Of a stretch of 64,000 bases of DNA, positions 47,820 to 57,656 are shown one piece after another; position 1 is the first letter of the stretch, and every line of letters begins with the position of its first letter. A model generated the notes under the pieces. That model had not been told where the DNA came from. It searched no databases and was given only the letters and a program-made list of their open reading frames with translations. Position numbers and translations under genes: made by a program. This DNA is from Halopseudomonas litoralis (GTDB lineage: Bacteria > Pseudomonadota > Gammaproteobacteria > Pseudomonadales > Pseudomonadaceae), in assembly GCF_900105005.1 (NCBI RefSeq), contig NZ_LT629748.1:992001-1056000 (forward strand), in the 5' to 3' direction.

Positions 47820-49139
47820 GTGTTTACCGAATTGTCCCTGAATGAACGCCTGCTCAAGGCATTGACTGCACTGTCCTTCGAGAAGCCCACCGACGTTCAG
47901 GCGGCCGCGATTCCCCCGGCAGTTGCCGGTGATGATCTGTATGTCATCGCCCAGACCGGCAGTGGCAAGACGGCTGCCTATGTCCTGCCGATTCTTCAGC
48001 GCCTGCTGGAGGATGAAAGTCAGCCGCTCGCCCCGCGCGCATTGATCCTATCGCCGACCCGCGAGCTGGCCCGGCAGATCCACAAGGATATTCAGGAGCT
48101 GGCGCGGTTCACCTTCCTCAAGGCCGAATTGGTCATCGGCGGCGAAGACTTCAAGGTGCAGGCAGCCAAGCTGCGCAAGAACCCCGATATCGTCGTGGCA
48201 ACGCCGGGTCGGACCTTGGAGCAGCTGAGCGCGGCCGGATTGGACCTGTCGGCGATTCAAACGTTGGTGATTGATGAAGCTGACCGCATGCTGGATATGG
48301 GCTTCAGCGAAGATGTGCTGGCCATCGCCGCAGCCTGTCCTGCCGAGCGCCAGACCATGTTGTTCTCCGCCACGACGGGCAATGCCGGGCTCAAGCGCAT
48401 TATTGCTGAGGTCCTGAACGAACCGCGTTGGCTGGAGCTGGACAGTGTGCGTGCCGATACTCCGGCGATCCGTCAGCAGGTGATAGCCGTTGATGACAAT
48501 GCGCACCGTGAGGCGCTGGTCAAATGGTTGCTGCTCAATGAATGCCAGGGCAAGGCGATCGTCTTTACCAACACCCGAGTCATGGCAGATCGTCTGAATG
48601 GCGTGTTGCGGACGGTGGAAGCCTTGCGCGTGTACGTGCTGCACGGCGAGAAGGATCAGAAGGACCGCAAGCTGGCCATCGAGCGCTTCAAAGACGTCGG
48701 CAGAGGTGTGCTGGTGGCGACCGATGTTGCTGCGCGGGGGCTGGATATCAGCGAATTGGATCTGGTGATCAACTTCGATATGCCGCGCAGTGGTGACGAT
48801 TACCTGCATCGCGTGGGCCGTACCGGCAGGGCAGGCGCGGAAGGTGTGGCGATATCGCTGGTGGCGCCGCACGAATGGAGCCTGATGTCGAGCATCGAGC
48901 GCTATCTGCGCCGTCAGTTCGAGCGTCGGGTGATCAAGGAATTGGCAGGCAGCTTCAAGGGCCCGCGGAAGCTCAAGGCTTCCGGTAAGCCGGTTGGGGC
49001 GAAGAAGAAAAAGGAAGACAAGAAAAAGATCAAGCGCCCGAAAACGCCGAAGCCGGCAGCCAAGCGCAAACCGGCCGTGCCCAAAGGGCAGGTCATCGTC
49101 AGCCCGGACGGCCTGGCGCCACCGAAGCGGCGCACCTGA
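47820..49139 (+). CDS. DEAD-box ATP-dependent RNA helicase
   Basis: The 439-aa helicase carries all main motifs: Q motif region with FEKPTDVQAAAIP, motif I AQTGSGKTAAYV, motif II DEAD (LVIDEADRMLDMG), motif III FSATT, motif V VATDVAARGLD and motif VI HRVGRTGRAG. The tail is very basic (Lys-rich from about 400). I use GTG 47,820 with AAGGAAA upstream; the ATG at 47,772 has no such site. It is host DNA just outside attR. Confidence 0.93.
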   Translation: MFTELSLNERLLKALTALSFEKPTDVQAAAIPPAVAGDDLYVIAQTGSGKTAAYVLPILQRLLEDESQPLAPRALILSPTRELARQIHKDIQELARFTFLKAELVIGGEDFKVQAAKLRKNPDIVVATPGRTLEQLSAAGLDLSAIQTLVIDEADRMLDMGFSEDVLAIAAACPAERQTMLFSATTGNAGLKRIIAEVLNEPRWLELDSVRADTPAIRQQVIAVDDNAHREALVKWLLLNECQGKAIVFTNTRVMADRLNGVLRTVEALRVYVLHGEKDQKDRKLAIERFKDVGRGVLVATDVAARGLDISELDLVINFDMPRSGDDYLHRVGRTGRAGAEGVAISLVAPHEWSLMSSIERYLRRQFERRVIKELAGSFKGPRKLKASGKPVGAKKKKEDKKKIKRPKTPKPAAKRKPAVPKGQVIVSPDGLAPPKRRT

Positions 49140-49155
49140 CAGAGCTCGAAAGGTT

Positions 49156-49182
49156 ATCCGGAGCCAGATCATGGCTCCGGAT
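49156..49182. terminator. Bidirectional hairpin between convergent genes
   Basis: ATCCGGAGCCA (49,156-49,166) and TGGCTCCGGAT (49,172-49,182) form a perfect 11-bp stem with a 5-nt loop, between the helicase stop (49,139) and the stop of the stress-protein gene (49,186). There is no U-run, so efficiency is uncertain. Confidence 0.65.
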
Positions 49183-49185
49183 GAC

Positions 49186-49614
49186 TCAGCGCACGACCAG
49201 TACCGATACCTTCGACTGCTGCAGCACGCGCATGGCGTTGGTGCCGACCAGATAGTCCTCGATACGTTTGCGTTTATGGGTGGACATGACAATCAGGTCG
49301 GCATTGATTTTCTTGGCCACGCGCAGGATCCCTTCATAGGCTTTGCCATCCGCCACGATCAGCTGGGCTTTCATGTCGGCGGGCACCTGTTTGGCGGCAA
49401 AATCCCGCAGCGCTCCCTTCATGGTCTTTTTGGCCGTGGCGGTGAATTCCTTGGGAAAGAATCCATCCACCATTGGCATGCCGATGACAGGCAGGATGCT
49501 GACCAGATGTAATGATGCACCATAGGTCTGGCACAGTTGTATCGCGGCGGGCAATGACTTGGCCCAGGATCCCTTGTGGTTGATGTCAACGGGAACCAAT
49601 ATCACCTTGTACAT
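49186..49614 (-). CDS. Universal stress protein family (UspA-like)
   Basis: The 142-aa cytoplasmic Rossmann-like protein starts MYKVILVPVDINHKGSWAKS and ends with MSTHKRKRIEDYLVGTNAMR and then VSVLVVR, close to the ATP-binding G-x2-G-x9-G(S/T) region though degenerate. It lies 14 bp after the TRAP permease and is read in the same direction, so it is probably co-transcribed. UspA proteins are often linked to TRAP transporters. Confidence 0.88.
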   Translation of the reverse strand: MYKVILVPVDINHKGSWAKSLPAAIQLCQTYGASLHLVSILPVIGMPMVDGFFPKEFTATAKKTMKGALRDFAAKQVPADMKAQLIVADGKAYEGILRVAKKINADLIVMSTHKRKRIEDYLVGTNAMRVLQQSKVSVLVVR

Positions 49615-49628
49615 GAGCTAGCTCCTTT

Positions 49629-52217
49629 TCAGGCCGGGGTGGCGGTGGCCGCAGGGCGTCTGCGCCACTGCAGACCTACAACCAGGGCGAATACCAGGAA
49701 GCCGGGTATCCACATCCATTCCTTGCGATATCGATCAACCGGTGCCAGCACCTCGATGATTTCCTGGTCAAAGTCAAAGCCCAGCTCCGATGCCAGACTG
49801 CCATAGGTCACCAGGTCCACCAGGGTGCGATCACCCTCCTGCATCAGCGTAAGCCCCAGGTTCTCCAGCTTCTCTACGCCGGTTGCGCCATCCGGTATCG
49901 GCACCAGCAGATAGAAGGTGGTTGGGTTGCCGATGTCATCCAGGCCACTGATCTGCATGCGCAGGTTGCTGTCGTCATCTACCCGATCCAGCGCCTGGGC
50001 AATCTCGGTCGGCGGAATAGAGCGGTAGGGATCATGCACCATATCCATCCAGAACCCGGGGCGGAACAATGTGAAGGCAACCAACAGTAGCAGTGCACTT
50101 TCATACCAGCGGCTGCGGGTGATCATCCAACCCTGGGTGGCGGCAGCGAAGATAAGCATGGCCACCGTTGCCACCACGAAGATGACCAGCCCGTAGGTGA
50201 AGCTCACATCGATCAGCAGCAGGTCGGTATTGAAGATGAACAGGAAGGGCAGGGCGGCGGTACGCAGGCTGTAATAAAAGGCCTGAAAGCCGGTACGGAT
50301 CGGGTCCCCACCCGAGATGGCTGCGGCGGCAAAGGAGGCGAGGCCGACAGGCGGTGTTACATCCGCCATGATGCCGAAATAGAACACGAACAGGTGGACG
50401 GCGATCAGCGGCACTATCAAGCCGTTCTGCTGACCCAGGGTGACAATCACTGGCGCGAGCAGGGCGGACACCACGATATAGTTGGCCGTCGTGGGCAAGC
50501 CCATGCCGAGTATCAGGCTGAGCACTGCGGTGAGCGCCAGCATCAACAGCAGGTTGCCCATGGACAGCACTTCCACCAGATCTGCCAGAACCAGGCCGAC
50601 GCCGGTCTGCGAAACGGCGCCGACAATGATCCCCGCGGTGGCAGTCGCAATCCCGATGCCGATCATGTTGCGTGCGCCGGCAACCAGACCCTCCCAGAAA
50701 TCGCAGAAGCCGCGACGGATATTGCGCCCCAGGTCTCGCTCCTTGCGGAACATGGCAATTAGCGGGTGCTGAGTAAGCATGATGATAGTCATGAAGACGG
50801 TGGCCCAGAATGCCGACAGGGCGGGTGACAAGCGCTCGACCATCAGGCACCAGACCAGCACGATCACCGGCAGGATGAAATGCAGCCCGGTCATCAGGGT
50901 TGGTCTGGTTTGAGGCATGGATACTACAGGTGAATTCGGATCATCCAGATCAAGATCCGGATAGTGTGAGCCGACCCGCAACAGGGCGATGTAGGCTATG
51001 GCGAGCCCGGCGGCGATCACCCAGGAGGCATAAACACCCAGCGCGGGTTTCAGCCAACCAAGACCATAATACACGGCAAGGGACAAGCCCATGATCAGCA
51101 GCAGCCCGGTAAGGAATCCGAGCATCTTGCGGGCGAAGGGACGCACCGGGTTGCTGCTCTCCAGTCCCTGCATACCGGCTTTCAATGCAGCCAGATGCAC
51201 TATGTAGAACAAGGCGATATAGGAAATCATTGCCGGTAGGAAGGCATGCGTAATGACTTCGGTATAGGAAATACCGACATACTCGACCATCAGGAAGGCC
51301 GCAGCGCCCATCACCGGTGGCATGATCTGGCCGTTCACCGATGCCGATACTTCTACTGCACCGGCCTGTTCGGCGGTATAACCGACGCGTTTCATCATCG
51401 GAATAGTGAAGGTGCCGGTGGTCACCGTATTGGCAATCGAGGAGCCGGAGATCAGGCCGGTCATGCCCGAAGCGGCGACGGCTGCCTTGGCTGGGCCGCC
51501 GCGATAGTGGCCGAGCAGAGAAAAGGCCAGCTTGATGAAATAATTACCCGCACCGGCCTTGTCCAGGAGCGAGCCGAATAGCACGAACAGGAATACGAAA
51601 CTGGTGGACACTCCCAGGGCAATGCCGAATACGCCCTGGGTACTCAACCATTGATGGTTTGCCAGAGAAGTGAGGCTGACGCCGCGGTGGGCAAGCATGC
51701 CCGGCATGTATGGGCCGGCGACGGAATAGATGATGAACAACAGCGCCACGATCATCAGCGGAGGGCCCAATGCACGGCGGGTCGCCTCCAGCAGCAACAC
51801 CAGACCCACCAGGGCAACGACCACATCGGTTGTGGTAGGGCTGCCGGGGCGTTCGGCCAGCGCTGCATAGAATATGTAGATGTAGGCGGCGCAGAAAGCA
51901 CCGACCAGGGCCATTACCCAATCCGTCAGGGGCACGTGATTACGCGGCGAACGACGGAAGGCCGGGAACGCCATGAAGCCCAGAAAAACCGCCAGCGCCA
52001 GGTGAATGGAGCGGGCTTCGGTACTGTTGAATACGCCGAATCCGACCATATAGGGTAGCGGAGAAGCGATCCAGAGTTGAAACAACGACCAGAAGGCGGC
52101 TACGGATAGCAGCAGTTTTCCGGTAAAACCATGGGGTTTGCGTGCGCCGGTGTCGCTTGTGGCGACCAGATCATCCAGCTCGGTAAGCAGATCATCGCGT
52201 TTGGCAGAGTCGGTCAT
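49629..52217 (-). CDS. TRAP transporter fused 4TM/12TM permease (DctQM type)
   Basis: The 862-aa inner-membrane protein combines the small and large TRAP subunits and uses ion gradients to import organic acids. Many membrane segments are present; GLISGSSIANTVTTGTFTIP and GMGLPTTANYIVVSALLAPV are hallmarks of the large subunit. The C-terminal part after about residue 690 has an added hydrophilic domain (about 730-830) between membrane segments. It forms a system with the TAXI binding protein upstream. Confidence 0.93.
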   Translation of the reverse strand: MTDSAKRDDLLTELDDLVATSDTGARKPHGFTGKLLLSVAAFWSLFQLWIASPLPYMVGFGVFNSTEARSIHLALAVFLGFMAFPAFRRSPRNHVPLTDWVMALVGAFCAAYIYIFYAALAERPGSPTTTDVVVALVGLVLLLEATRRALGPPLMIVALLFIIYSVAGPYMPGMLAHRGVSLTSLANHQWLSTQGVFGIALGVSTSFVFLFVLFGSLLDKAGAGNYFIKLAFSLLGHYRGGPAKAAVAASGMTGLISGSSIANTVTTGTFTIPMMKRVGYTAEQAGAVEVSASVNGQIMPPVMGAAAFLMVEYVGISYTEVITHAFLPAMISYIALFYIVHLAALKAGMQGLESSNPVRPFARKMLGFLTGLLLIMGLSLAVYYGLGWLKPALGVYASWVIAAGLAIAYIALLRVGSHYPDLDLDDPNSPVVSMPQTRPTLMTGLHFILPVIVLVWCLMVERLSPALSAFWATVFMTIIMLTQHPLIAMFRKERDLGRNIRRGFCDFWEGLVAGARNMIGIGIATATAGIIVGAVSQTGVGLVLADLVEVLSMGNLLLMLALTAVLSLILGMGLPTTANYIVVSALLAPVIVTLGQQNGLIVPLIAVHLFVFYFGIMADVTPPVGLASFAAAAISGGDPIRTGFQAFYYSLRTAALPFLFIFNTDLLLIDVSFTYGLVIFVVATVAMLIFAAATQGWMITRSRWYESALLLLVAFTLFRPGFWMDMVHDPYRSIPPTEIAQALDRVDDDSNLRMQISGLDDIGNPTTFYLLVPIPDGATGVEKLENLGLTLMQEGDRTLVDLVTYGSLASELGFDFDQEIIEVLAPVDRYRKEWMWIPGFLVFALVVGLQWRRRPAATATPA

Positions 52218-52249
52218 TGACTATTCCCTGTGCTCTATATCGAACGAGA

Positions 52250-52283
52250 ATTCCGGGCTTGCCGCGATGGGCAAACCCGGAAT
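52250..52283 (-). terminator. Hairpin between binding protein and permease genes
   Basis: ATTCCGGG-C-TTGCC and GGCAA-A-CCCGGAAT form a long, nearly perfect stem around a GCGAT loop, between the TAXI gene stop (52,290) and the permease start (52,217). It likely works as a partial terminator or mRNA stabiliser, giving more binding protein than permease. Confidence 0.6.
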
Positions 52284-52289
52284 GGCGGC

Positions 52290-53264
52290 TTACATCCAGC
52301 CGCGCTCCTTGTAATAACGCACGGCGCCGTCATGCAGCGGGATGGACAGGCCTTCCTTGATCATTTCCTGCTCGTCCAGGGTGGCAAAGGCCGGGTGCAG
52401 GCGCTTGAAGCGATCGAAGTTGTCGAATACTGCCTTGACGGTCTGGTATACGGTTTCATCCGGCACCTTGGTAGAAGTCACCATGGTGGCGCGCACGCCG
52501 AAGGTTTCAATATCCTTGTCGTTGCCGCGATACATTCCGCCGGGGATGATGGCCTTCGCGTAATAAGGCTGGGCGGCAATGACGCCGTCGATTTCCTCAC
52601 CATTTACCGCAACGATCACCGAATCCACGGTGGTGGTAGCCTCCTGGATCGAGCCGTTGGGGTGGCCAGCCACGTAGACCATGGCGTCAATATTATTGTC
52701 GCCGAGGGCAGCGGCCTGTTCCGAGGCGGACAGCTGGGATGCCAGGGCAAAGTCCTTGATGGTCCAGCCCAGCGCGTCCATGACTACATCCATGGTGTCG
52801 CGTTGACCGGAGCCGGGGTTGCCGATATTGAAACGCTTGCCCTTGAGATCCTTGACGTGCTCAATGTCCGCGTCGCGGCGGGCGACGATAGTCAGCGGCT
52901 CGCCATGCAGGGCAAATACTGCGCGCATTTCCTTGAATTCACCGGCGTCGGCAAAATTTTCGATGCCTTCATAGGCCTTATATTGGATGTCGGATTGCAC
53001 CACGCCCATGTCCATCTCGCCACCACGAATGGCGTTGACGTTGGCTACCGAGCCGCCGCTGGAAGGTGCGTTGCAACGAATACCATGCTCATTGCTGTTG
53101 CGGTTGACCAGGCGGCACATGGACTGGCCGACAACATAGTAGACACCCGTCTGGCCACCGGTGCCGATGGTGATGAAGTTCTGCTGAGCAACGGCAGGTG
53201 TCGCCGCCATGGCAGCGTAACCCAGTGCAGCGGAGAAGATGTATGGGAGTGCTTTGAATTTCAT
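52290..53264 (-). CDS. TAXI-family TRAP solute-binding protein
   Basis: The 324-aa periplasmic precursor has a signal peptide (ALGYAAMAATPAVA) then FITIGTGGQTGVYYVVGQSM, the TAXI-family opening. A CRLVNRN motif and GNPGSGQRDTMDVVMDALGW follow. The substrate is unknown; TAXI proteins bind small acids such as glutamate. I start at ATG 53,264 after AGGAAGAA; the frame extends to 53,390. Confidence 0.93.
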   Translation of the reverse strand: MKFKALPYIFSAALGYAAMAATPAVAQQNFITIGTGGQTGVYYVVGQSMCRLVNRNSNEHGIRCNAPSSGGSVANVNAIRGGEMDMGVVQSDIQYKAYEGIENFADAGEFKEMRAVFALHGEPLTIVARRDADIEHVKDLKGKRFNIGNPGSGQRDTMDVVMDALGWTIKDFALASQLSASEQAAALGDNNIDAMVYVAGHPNGSIQEATTTVDSVIVAVNGEEIDGVIAAQPYYAKAIIPGGMYRGNDKDIETFGVRATMVTSTKVPDETVYQTVKAVFDNFDRFKRLHPAFATLDEQEMIKEGLSIPLHDGAVRYYKERGWM

Positions 53265-53386
53265 GGGAGTTCTTCCTTTTTCTTGGTCCCACCGGCTTGC
53301 CACGAGGCGCCGGTCTCTGGTGGTTGGCTTACCGCAGTAAAGTGTAGCCGACCAGAGTGAAATTAGCCGGTCGGCGTACGGGCGGT

Positions 53387-54061
53387 TCAAACCAGGGGCC
53401 AGCCGCCCATGTCGCGCCAGCGGTTGACGATGGTGCAGAACAGCTCTGCAGTCTTTTCCGTATCGTAGCGAGCAGAGTGCGCTTCGCGACCATCAAACTC
53501 GATATCAGCCGCACTGCATGCCTTGGCCAGCACCGTCTGACCATAGGCAAGACCGCCAAGGGTCGCTGTGTCGAAGCAGGAGAATGGATGGAAGGGGTTG
53601 CGCTTGATCTCGGTGCGCTCAACTGCAGCATTCAGGAAGCCAAGATCAAAGAATGCATTGTGTCCGACCAGAACGGCGCGTTTACAGCCAGCGGATTTCA
53701 CCGCCTTGCGCACATGCTTGAAGATTTCCGTCAGCGCATGGTTTTCGCTTACCGCCATGCGTAGCGGATGATCCAGCTTGATACCGGTGAACTCCAGCGC
53801 GGCCTGTTCGACATTGGCGCCTTCGAAAGGCTCAACGCGGAAAAAATGCGTCTGGTCTGGATAAACCTGTCCATCGTCATCCATCAGGATGGGCGTGGCG
53901 GCAATCTCCAGCAGGGCGTCAGTCGCCGAGTTGAAACCACCGGTTTCCACATCCACCACTACCGGCAGGAAACCGCGGAACCGATAGGCCATCGGTGGCT
54001 TGTTGCCGCCGGAGTAGGGTGCATCGTCCATTGCGTCGTTGTCGTAATCAAACTCGCTCAC
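53387..54061 (-). CDS. rnt: Ribonuclease T
   Basis: RNase T trims 3' ends of tRNA and other stable RNA. The 224-aa DEDD exonuclease shows [20 protein letters not shown] (first Asp/Glu), [20 protein letters not shown] (second Asp) and [15 protein letters not shown] (third Asp). The order rnt-pyrC-motY-argG-gloA is like that in Pseudomonas, though a DadA-like gene is inserted here. Confidence 0.96.
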   Translation of the reverse strand: MSEFDYDNDAMDDAPYSGGNKPPMAYRFRGFLPVVVDVETGGFNSATDALLEIAATPILMDDDGQVYPDQTHFFRVEPFEGANVEQAALEFTGIKLDHPLRMAVSENHALTEIFKHVRKAVKSAGCKRAVLVGHNAFFDLGFLNAAVERTEIKRNPFHPFSCFDTATLGGLAYGQTVLAKACSAADIEFDGREAHSARYDTEKTAELFCTIVNRWRDMGGWPLV

Positions 54062-54086
54062 ACAGCGTCCTTAATTCGAAAGGGGG

Positions 54087-55121
54087 TCAAACGACCCGCC
54101 ATTGGATGGTTTCACCCGCACGCAGCGGCACCAGTTCCTGCTCGCCGAGCTGCAGGGTGGCTGGCACGGTCCAAGGCTCACGCACCAGGGTAATACTATC
54201 GGTATTGCGCGGCAGACCATAGAAGTCCGGGCCGTGCAGACTGGCGAAGCCTTCCAGCTTGTCCAGCGCCCCCAGCTCATCGAAGGCATCGGCATACAAC
54301 TCGATTGCCGCATGGGCACTGTAACAGCCGGCACATCCGCAAGCGGCCTCTTTGGCGTGGCGGGCGTGGGGGGCTGAATCGGTGCCGAGGAAGAACTTGC
54401 TGGAGCCGGATACCACGGCGTCGCCCAGCGCCTGCTGATGGCGCTGGCGCTTGAGAATCGGCAGGCAATAGAAGTGCGGACGAATACCGCCGACCAGCAT
54501 ATGGTTGCGGTTATACAGCAGGTGATGAGCGGTGATGGTTGCGCCGATGCGGTCGGAGGCACTACGCACGAAATCCACCGCATCGGCAGTGGTGATGTGC
54601 TCAAACACGACTTTCAGCGTCGGAAAGCGCTCGGTCAGGGTCACCAACTGTTGGTCGATGAAAGCCTTTTCTCGATCGAATATATCCACCTCGGCATGGG
54701 TCACCTCACCGTGCACCAGCAGCGGCATGCCCACCTCGGCCATGACCTCCAGAGCCGGATAGATCTTCTCCAATGCTGTCACGCCGGAATCTGAATTGGT
54801 CGTGGCGCCGGCGGGATACAGTTTGGCAGCGATCGCCTGACGCTGCTGCCATGCCTGACGAACGATCTCGGGTGATGTCTGGTCGGTCAGATACAGCACC
54901 ATCAGCGGATCAAACTGACTGTTCTGCGGGCGGGCGGCAAGAATGCGCGACTTGTACTCATCCGCCTGCTGTCCGTCGCGCACCGGGGGTACCAGGTTGG
55001 GCATGATGATGGCGCGAGCAAAGTGCCGGGCAGCATCGGCAACCGTGTGCGGCAAAGCTGCGCCGTCACGAAGGTGAATGTGCCAGTCGTCAGGCCGGAT
55101 CAGGGTGATACGATCGGTCAT
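54087..55121 (-). CDS. pyrC: Dihydroorotase
   Basis: PyrC closes the dihydroorotate ring in pyrimidine synthesis. The 344-aa class II enzyme has the metal site [10 protein letters not shown] at 10-19, [23 protein letters not shown] (carboxylated Lys), LLVHGEVT and [15 protein letters not shown]. It is read divergently from the oxidoreductase gene and 25 bp upstream of rnt. Confidence 0.96.
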   Translation of the reverse strand: MTDRITLIRPDDWHIHLRDGAALPHTVADAARHFARAIIMPNLVPPVRDGQQADEYKSRILAARPQNSQFDPLMVLYLTDQTSPEIVRQAWQQRQAIAAKLYPAGATTNSDSGVTALEKIYPALEVMAEVGMPLLVHGEVTHAEVDIFDREKAFIDQQLVTLTERFPTLKVVFEHITTADAVDFVRSASDRIGATITAHHLLYNRNHMLVGGIRPHFYCLPILKRQRHQQALGDAVVSGSSKFFLGTDSAPHARHAKEAACGCAGCYSAHAAIELYADAFDELGALDKLEGFASLHGPDFYGLPRNTDSITLVREPWTVPATLQLGEQELVPLRAGETIQWRVV

Positions 55122-55347
55122 GGGGGTGAATTCCAGGCTATTGCAATGCTCGCTATGCTACCGGAAAAGGCGAGGAGGCACACGCTGGATACGCTGGTAT
55201 CTGGCAAAGTGCCGGTGCGCCAGCTGATTTCAAACTGCTGGACATTCAATGCTCAGGTGTTGCCGCAGCGCTGCTGAATCAGGCTAGACTCTCTGCCATG
55301 CCTGCCCTGTTGCACGGGGTATCTTGATACACAGCAGGGAGACCACC

Positions 55348-56598
55348 ATGTCGCGTAATATCACCGTTCTCGGCGCCGGAATGATCGGCGTTTCCGTAGC
55401 CTGGCACCTGGTGCGTCGCGGCCATACCGTGACGCTGGTGGACCGCCGTGAGCCGGGGCGTGAGACCTCCTTCGGCAACGCTGGCATCATCCAGCGCGAG
55501 GCGGTGCGCCCTTATGCCTTTCCGCGCGACATAGGCACTCTACTGCGCGTTCTGCCCAACCGTGAGGTGGATATTCGCTATCGGCCAACGGGCATGGCGA
55601 ATGTGGCTGGCCCGCTGTTGCAGTACTGGCTCAACTCCGGTGGGGCGCGCTATGAGCGCATCGTGAAGGAGTGGGCGTCGCTGATCATGCGCTGCCAGGA
55701 TGCCCATGCGCCGATGATCGAGGCTGCCGGTGCCGAGGAGTTGGTGCGCAAGGGTGGTTGGCTGGAACTGTATCGAACGCAGAGGGCGTTGGATGAGCGG
55801 CTGGCCCTGGCGAATGAGGATAGGGGACGCTTCGGGGTGGAGTACAAGGTGCTCGACGCGGCCGCTTTGCGGGCGGCGGAGCCGCATCTGGGAGCAGGGT
55901 TGGTAGGAGCCATTCACTGGACCCAGCCGTGGATGGTGTCGGACCCGGGCGCGCTGGTGCAGGCCTATGCGCGCAACTTTGAAGAACAAGGTGGCCGTCT
56001 GTTGCGGGCCAGCGTTGAGGACGTGATTCAGACAGAGGACGGCTGGCGCGTGGTGACCAGCGAAGAAACGCTGGAAACGGAGCAGGTGGTGGTGGCGATG
56101 GGGCCGTGGTCAGCCAAGCTGATGGCAAGCCTGGGCATCAAGGTGCCGCTGTTCGTCAAGCGTGGTTATCACATGCACTATTCGACAGAGCAGGGAGCCG
56201 TACTCAACCATTGGGTGATGGATGCCGAGAAGGGCTTTCTGCTCGAGCCGATGCGTGCCGGGATTCGCCTGACTACCGGCGCGGAGTTGGCCGATCTGGA
56301 TGCTCCCCCCAAATACAAGCAATTGGCGGCGGCAGAGCGTGCCGCACGACAGCTGTTCCCTATAAGCAAACGCCGTGACGCTGAGCCATGGAAAGGCGCG
56401 CGGCCCTGCATGCCGGACATGAAGCCGGTCATCGGGCCGGCTCCAGATAAAGCAGGACTGTGGCTGGCATTCGGTCACGGGCATCAGGGTTTCACCCTGG
56501 GGCCGGCCACCGGTGAGCTGCTGGCGCAGATGATGGATGGAGAGACGCCGGCGATAGACATGACGCCGTTTTCTGTGACGCGTTTCCTGGTCAATTGA
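55348..56598 (+). CDS. FAD-dependent D-amino acid dehydrogenase-like oxidase
   Basis: The 416-aa protein starts MSRNITVLGAGMIGVSVAWH with the FAD-binding GxGxxG. FGNAGIIQREAV, HWTQPWMVSDPGALVQAYAR and FGHGHQGFTLGPATGELLAQ are typical of the DadA/DAO family. The substrate is not clear; it may act on D-amino acids or hydroxyproline epimers. ATG 55,348 follows GGGAGA. It lies between pyrC and motY. Confidence 0.9.
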   Translation: MSRNITVLGAGMIGVSVAWHLVRRGHTVTLVDRREPGRETSFGNAGIIQREAVRPYAFPRDIGTLLRVLPNREVDIRYRPTGMANVAGPLLQYWLNSGGARYERIVKEWASLIMRCQDAHAPMIEAAGAEELVRKGGWLELYRTQRALDERLALANEDRGRFGVEYKVLDAAALRAAEPHLGAGLVGAIHWTQPWMVSDPGALVQAYARNFEEQGGRLLRASVEDVIQTEDGWRVVTSEETLETEQVVVAMGPWSAKLMASLGIKVPLFVKRGYHMHYSTEQGAVLNHWVMDAEKGFLLEPMRAGIRLTTGAELADLDAPPKYKQLAAAERAARQLFPISKRRDAEPWKGARPCMPDMKPVIGPAPDKAGLWLAFGHGHQGFTLGPATGELLAQMMDGETPAIDMTPFSVTRFLVN

Positions 56599-56674
56599 TT
56601 CAGTCTGGATCTTAAAGTTTCCCTGTCTCCCGCCGATTCAGTCTCCAGTGACCGATGAATCGGGAGATCTTCCT

Positions 56675-57523
56675 TTGCCACGCCTGCCTCTTGCCCTGCT
56701 GTTGGGTCTCGCTTTGCCTGCCCAAGCCCTGACTTTCCAGACTCGCATGGAGAATGTGCAGTGGGCGGTGAAGGGAGATCAGTTCGAGTGTCGTCTCAGC
56801 CAGCAGGTTGATGGTTATGGCGAAGCCATGTTCGTACGGCGGGCAGGGGAGCGGCCGGTGTTTCAGCTGTCGGCATGGAGCAATCTGATGCGGCCGGGGC
56901 CGGCCCAACTATTCAATGACGCACCGCCGTGGCGTCCCGGCACTGCAGCGCAGGTACTCGGGTCGGGCACGGTAAGCGATGGCCCTACGGTGCTCCAGCT
57001 ACCTTACCAGCAGGCGGGGCGGATGCTGGCTGGTCTCTCGGCCGGATTGCAACCGACCATTCAGCGCAGCAGTATCAGTGATGCCGGGCAGATCACCGTG
57101 GTGGTGTCCAGTGTCGGTTACCGGCAGGCCTGGGACGAGTTTCAGGGCTGCATCAGCGGGCTGTTGCCGAAGAATATCGATCAGATATCCCGCAGCGCCA
57201 TCGGCTTTCCCACGGGTGGTTCGGTACTGGACGCCGAGGCGCGGCAAATGCTGGATGTGGTTCTGGCCTATATCGAGGCCGACCCGGATATCCGCAAGGT
57301 CCAGCTGGATGGCCACTCGGACAATGTCGGTGACCGCCTGAGCAACCGTGAATTGTCCCGCCAGCGGGTGTTGGCGATACAGGCTTATCTGACGGAGCGA
57401 GGGGTGGATGAGACATTGATCATGACCCGCTTTCACGGGGAACGATACCCCGTGGCGTCAAATGAAAGCGCTGCTGGCCGGGCCCAGAACCGCCGCGTCA
57501 CCTTGCGTCTGGAAAAGGACTGA
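56675..57523 (+). CDS. motY: MotY-type OmpA-like flagellar motor protein
   Basis: The 282-aa protein (from TTG 56,675) has a signal peptide (LALLLGLALPAQA), an N-terminal MotY-specific domain (LTFQTRMENVQWAVKGDQFE), and an OmpA C-terminal peptidoglycan-binding domain (VQLDGHSDNVGDRLSNRELS, RFHGERYPVASN, AGRAQNRRVTL). MotY helps anchor the stator. I prefer the TTG because GGGAGA lies 7 nt upstream and the signal peptide then starts properly; a GTG at 56,648 is the alternative. Confidence 0.9.
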   Translation: MPRLPLALLLGLALPAQALTFQTRMENVQWAVKGDQFECRLSQQVDGYGEAMFVRRAGERPVFQLSAWSNLMRPGPAQLFNDAPPWRPGTAAQVLGSGTVSDGPTVLQLPYQQAGRMLAGLSAGLQPTIQRSSISDAGQITVVVSSVGYRQAWDEFQGCISGLLPKNIDQISRSAIGFPTGGSVLDAEARQMLDVVLAYIEADPDIRKVQLDGHSDNVGDRLSNRELSRQRVLAIQAYLTERGVDETLIMTRFHGERYPVASNESAAGRAQNRRVTLRLEKD

Positions 57524-57656
57524 GCTCGGTTGACGCTGCATCTAATTCCCTGAGTTTCTCCGACAGCCCCTGTAATTACTCGTCTCCGAGCGGTAGAATG
57601 GCGCCTTTGGCTGGTGCCTTTCGTTGCGCCGGTAACCTTCATCAATGGAGCGCGTA

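Noticed and set aside
48048..49292. 414-aa reverse frame opposite the DEAD-box helicase
   Set aside because: Antisense shadow that even crosses the hairpin between convergent genes.
52230..53360. 376-aa forward frame opposite the TAXI binding protein
   Set aside because: Antisense shadow; the reverse frame has a signal peptide and family motifs.
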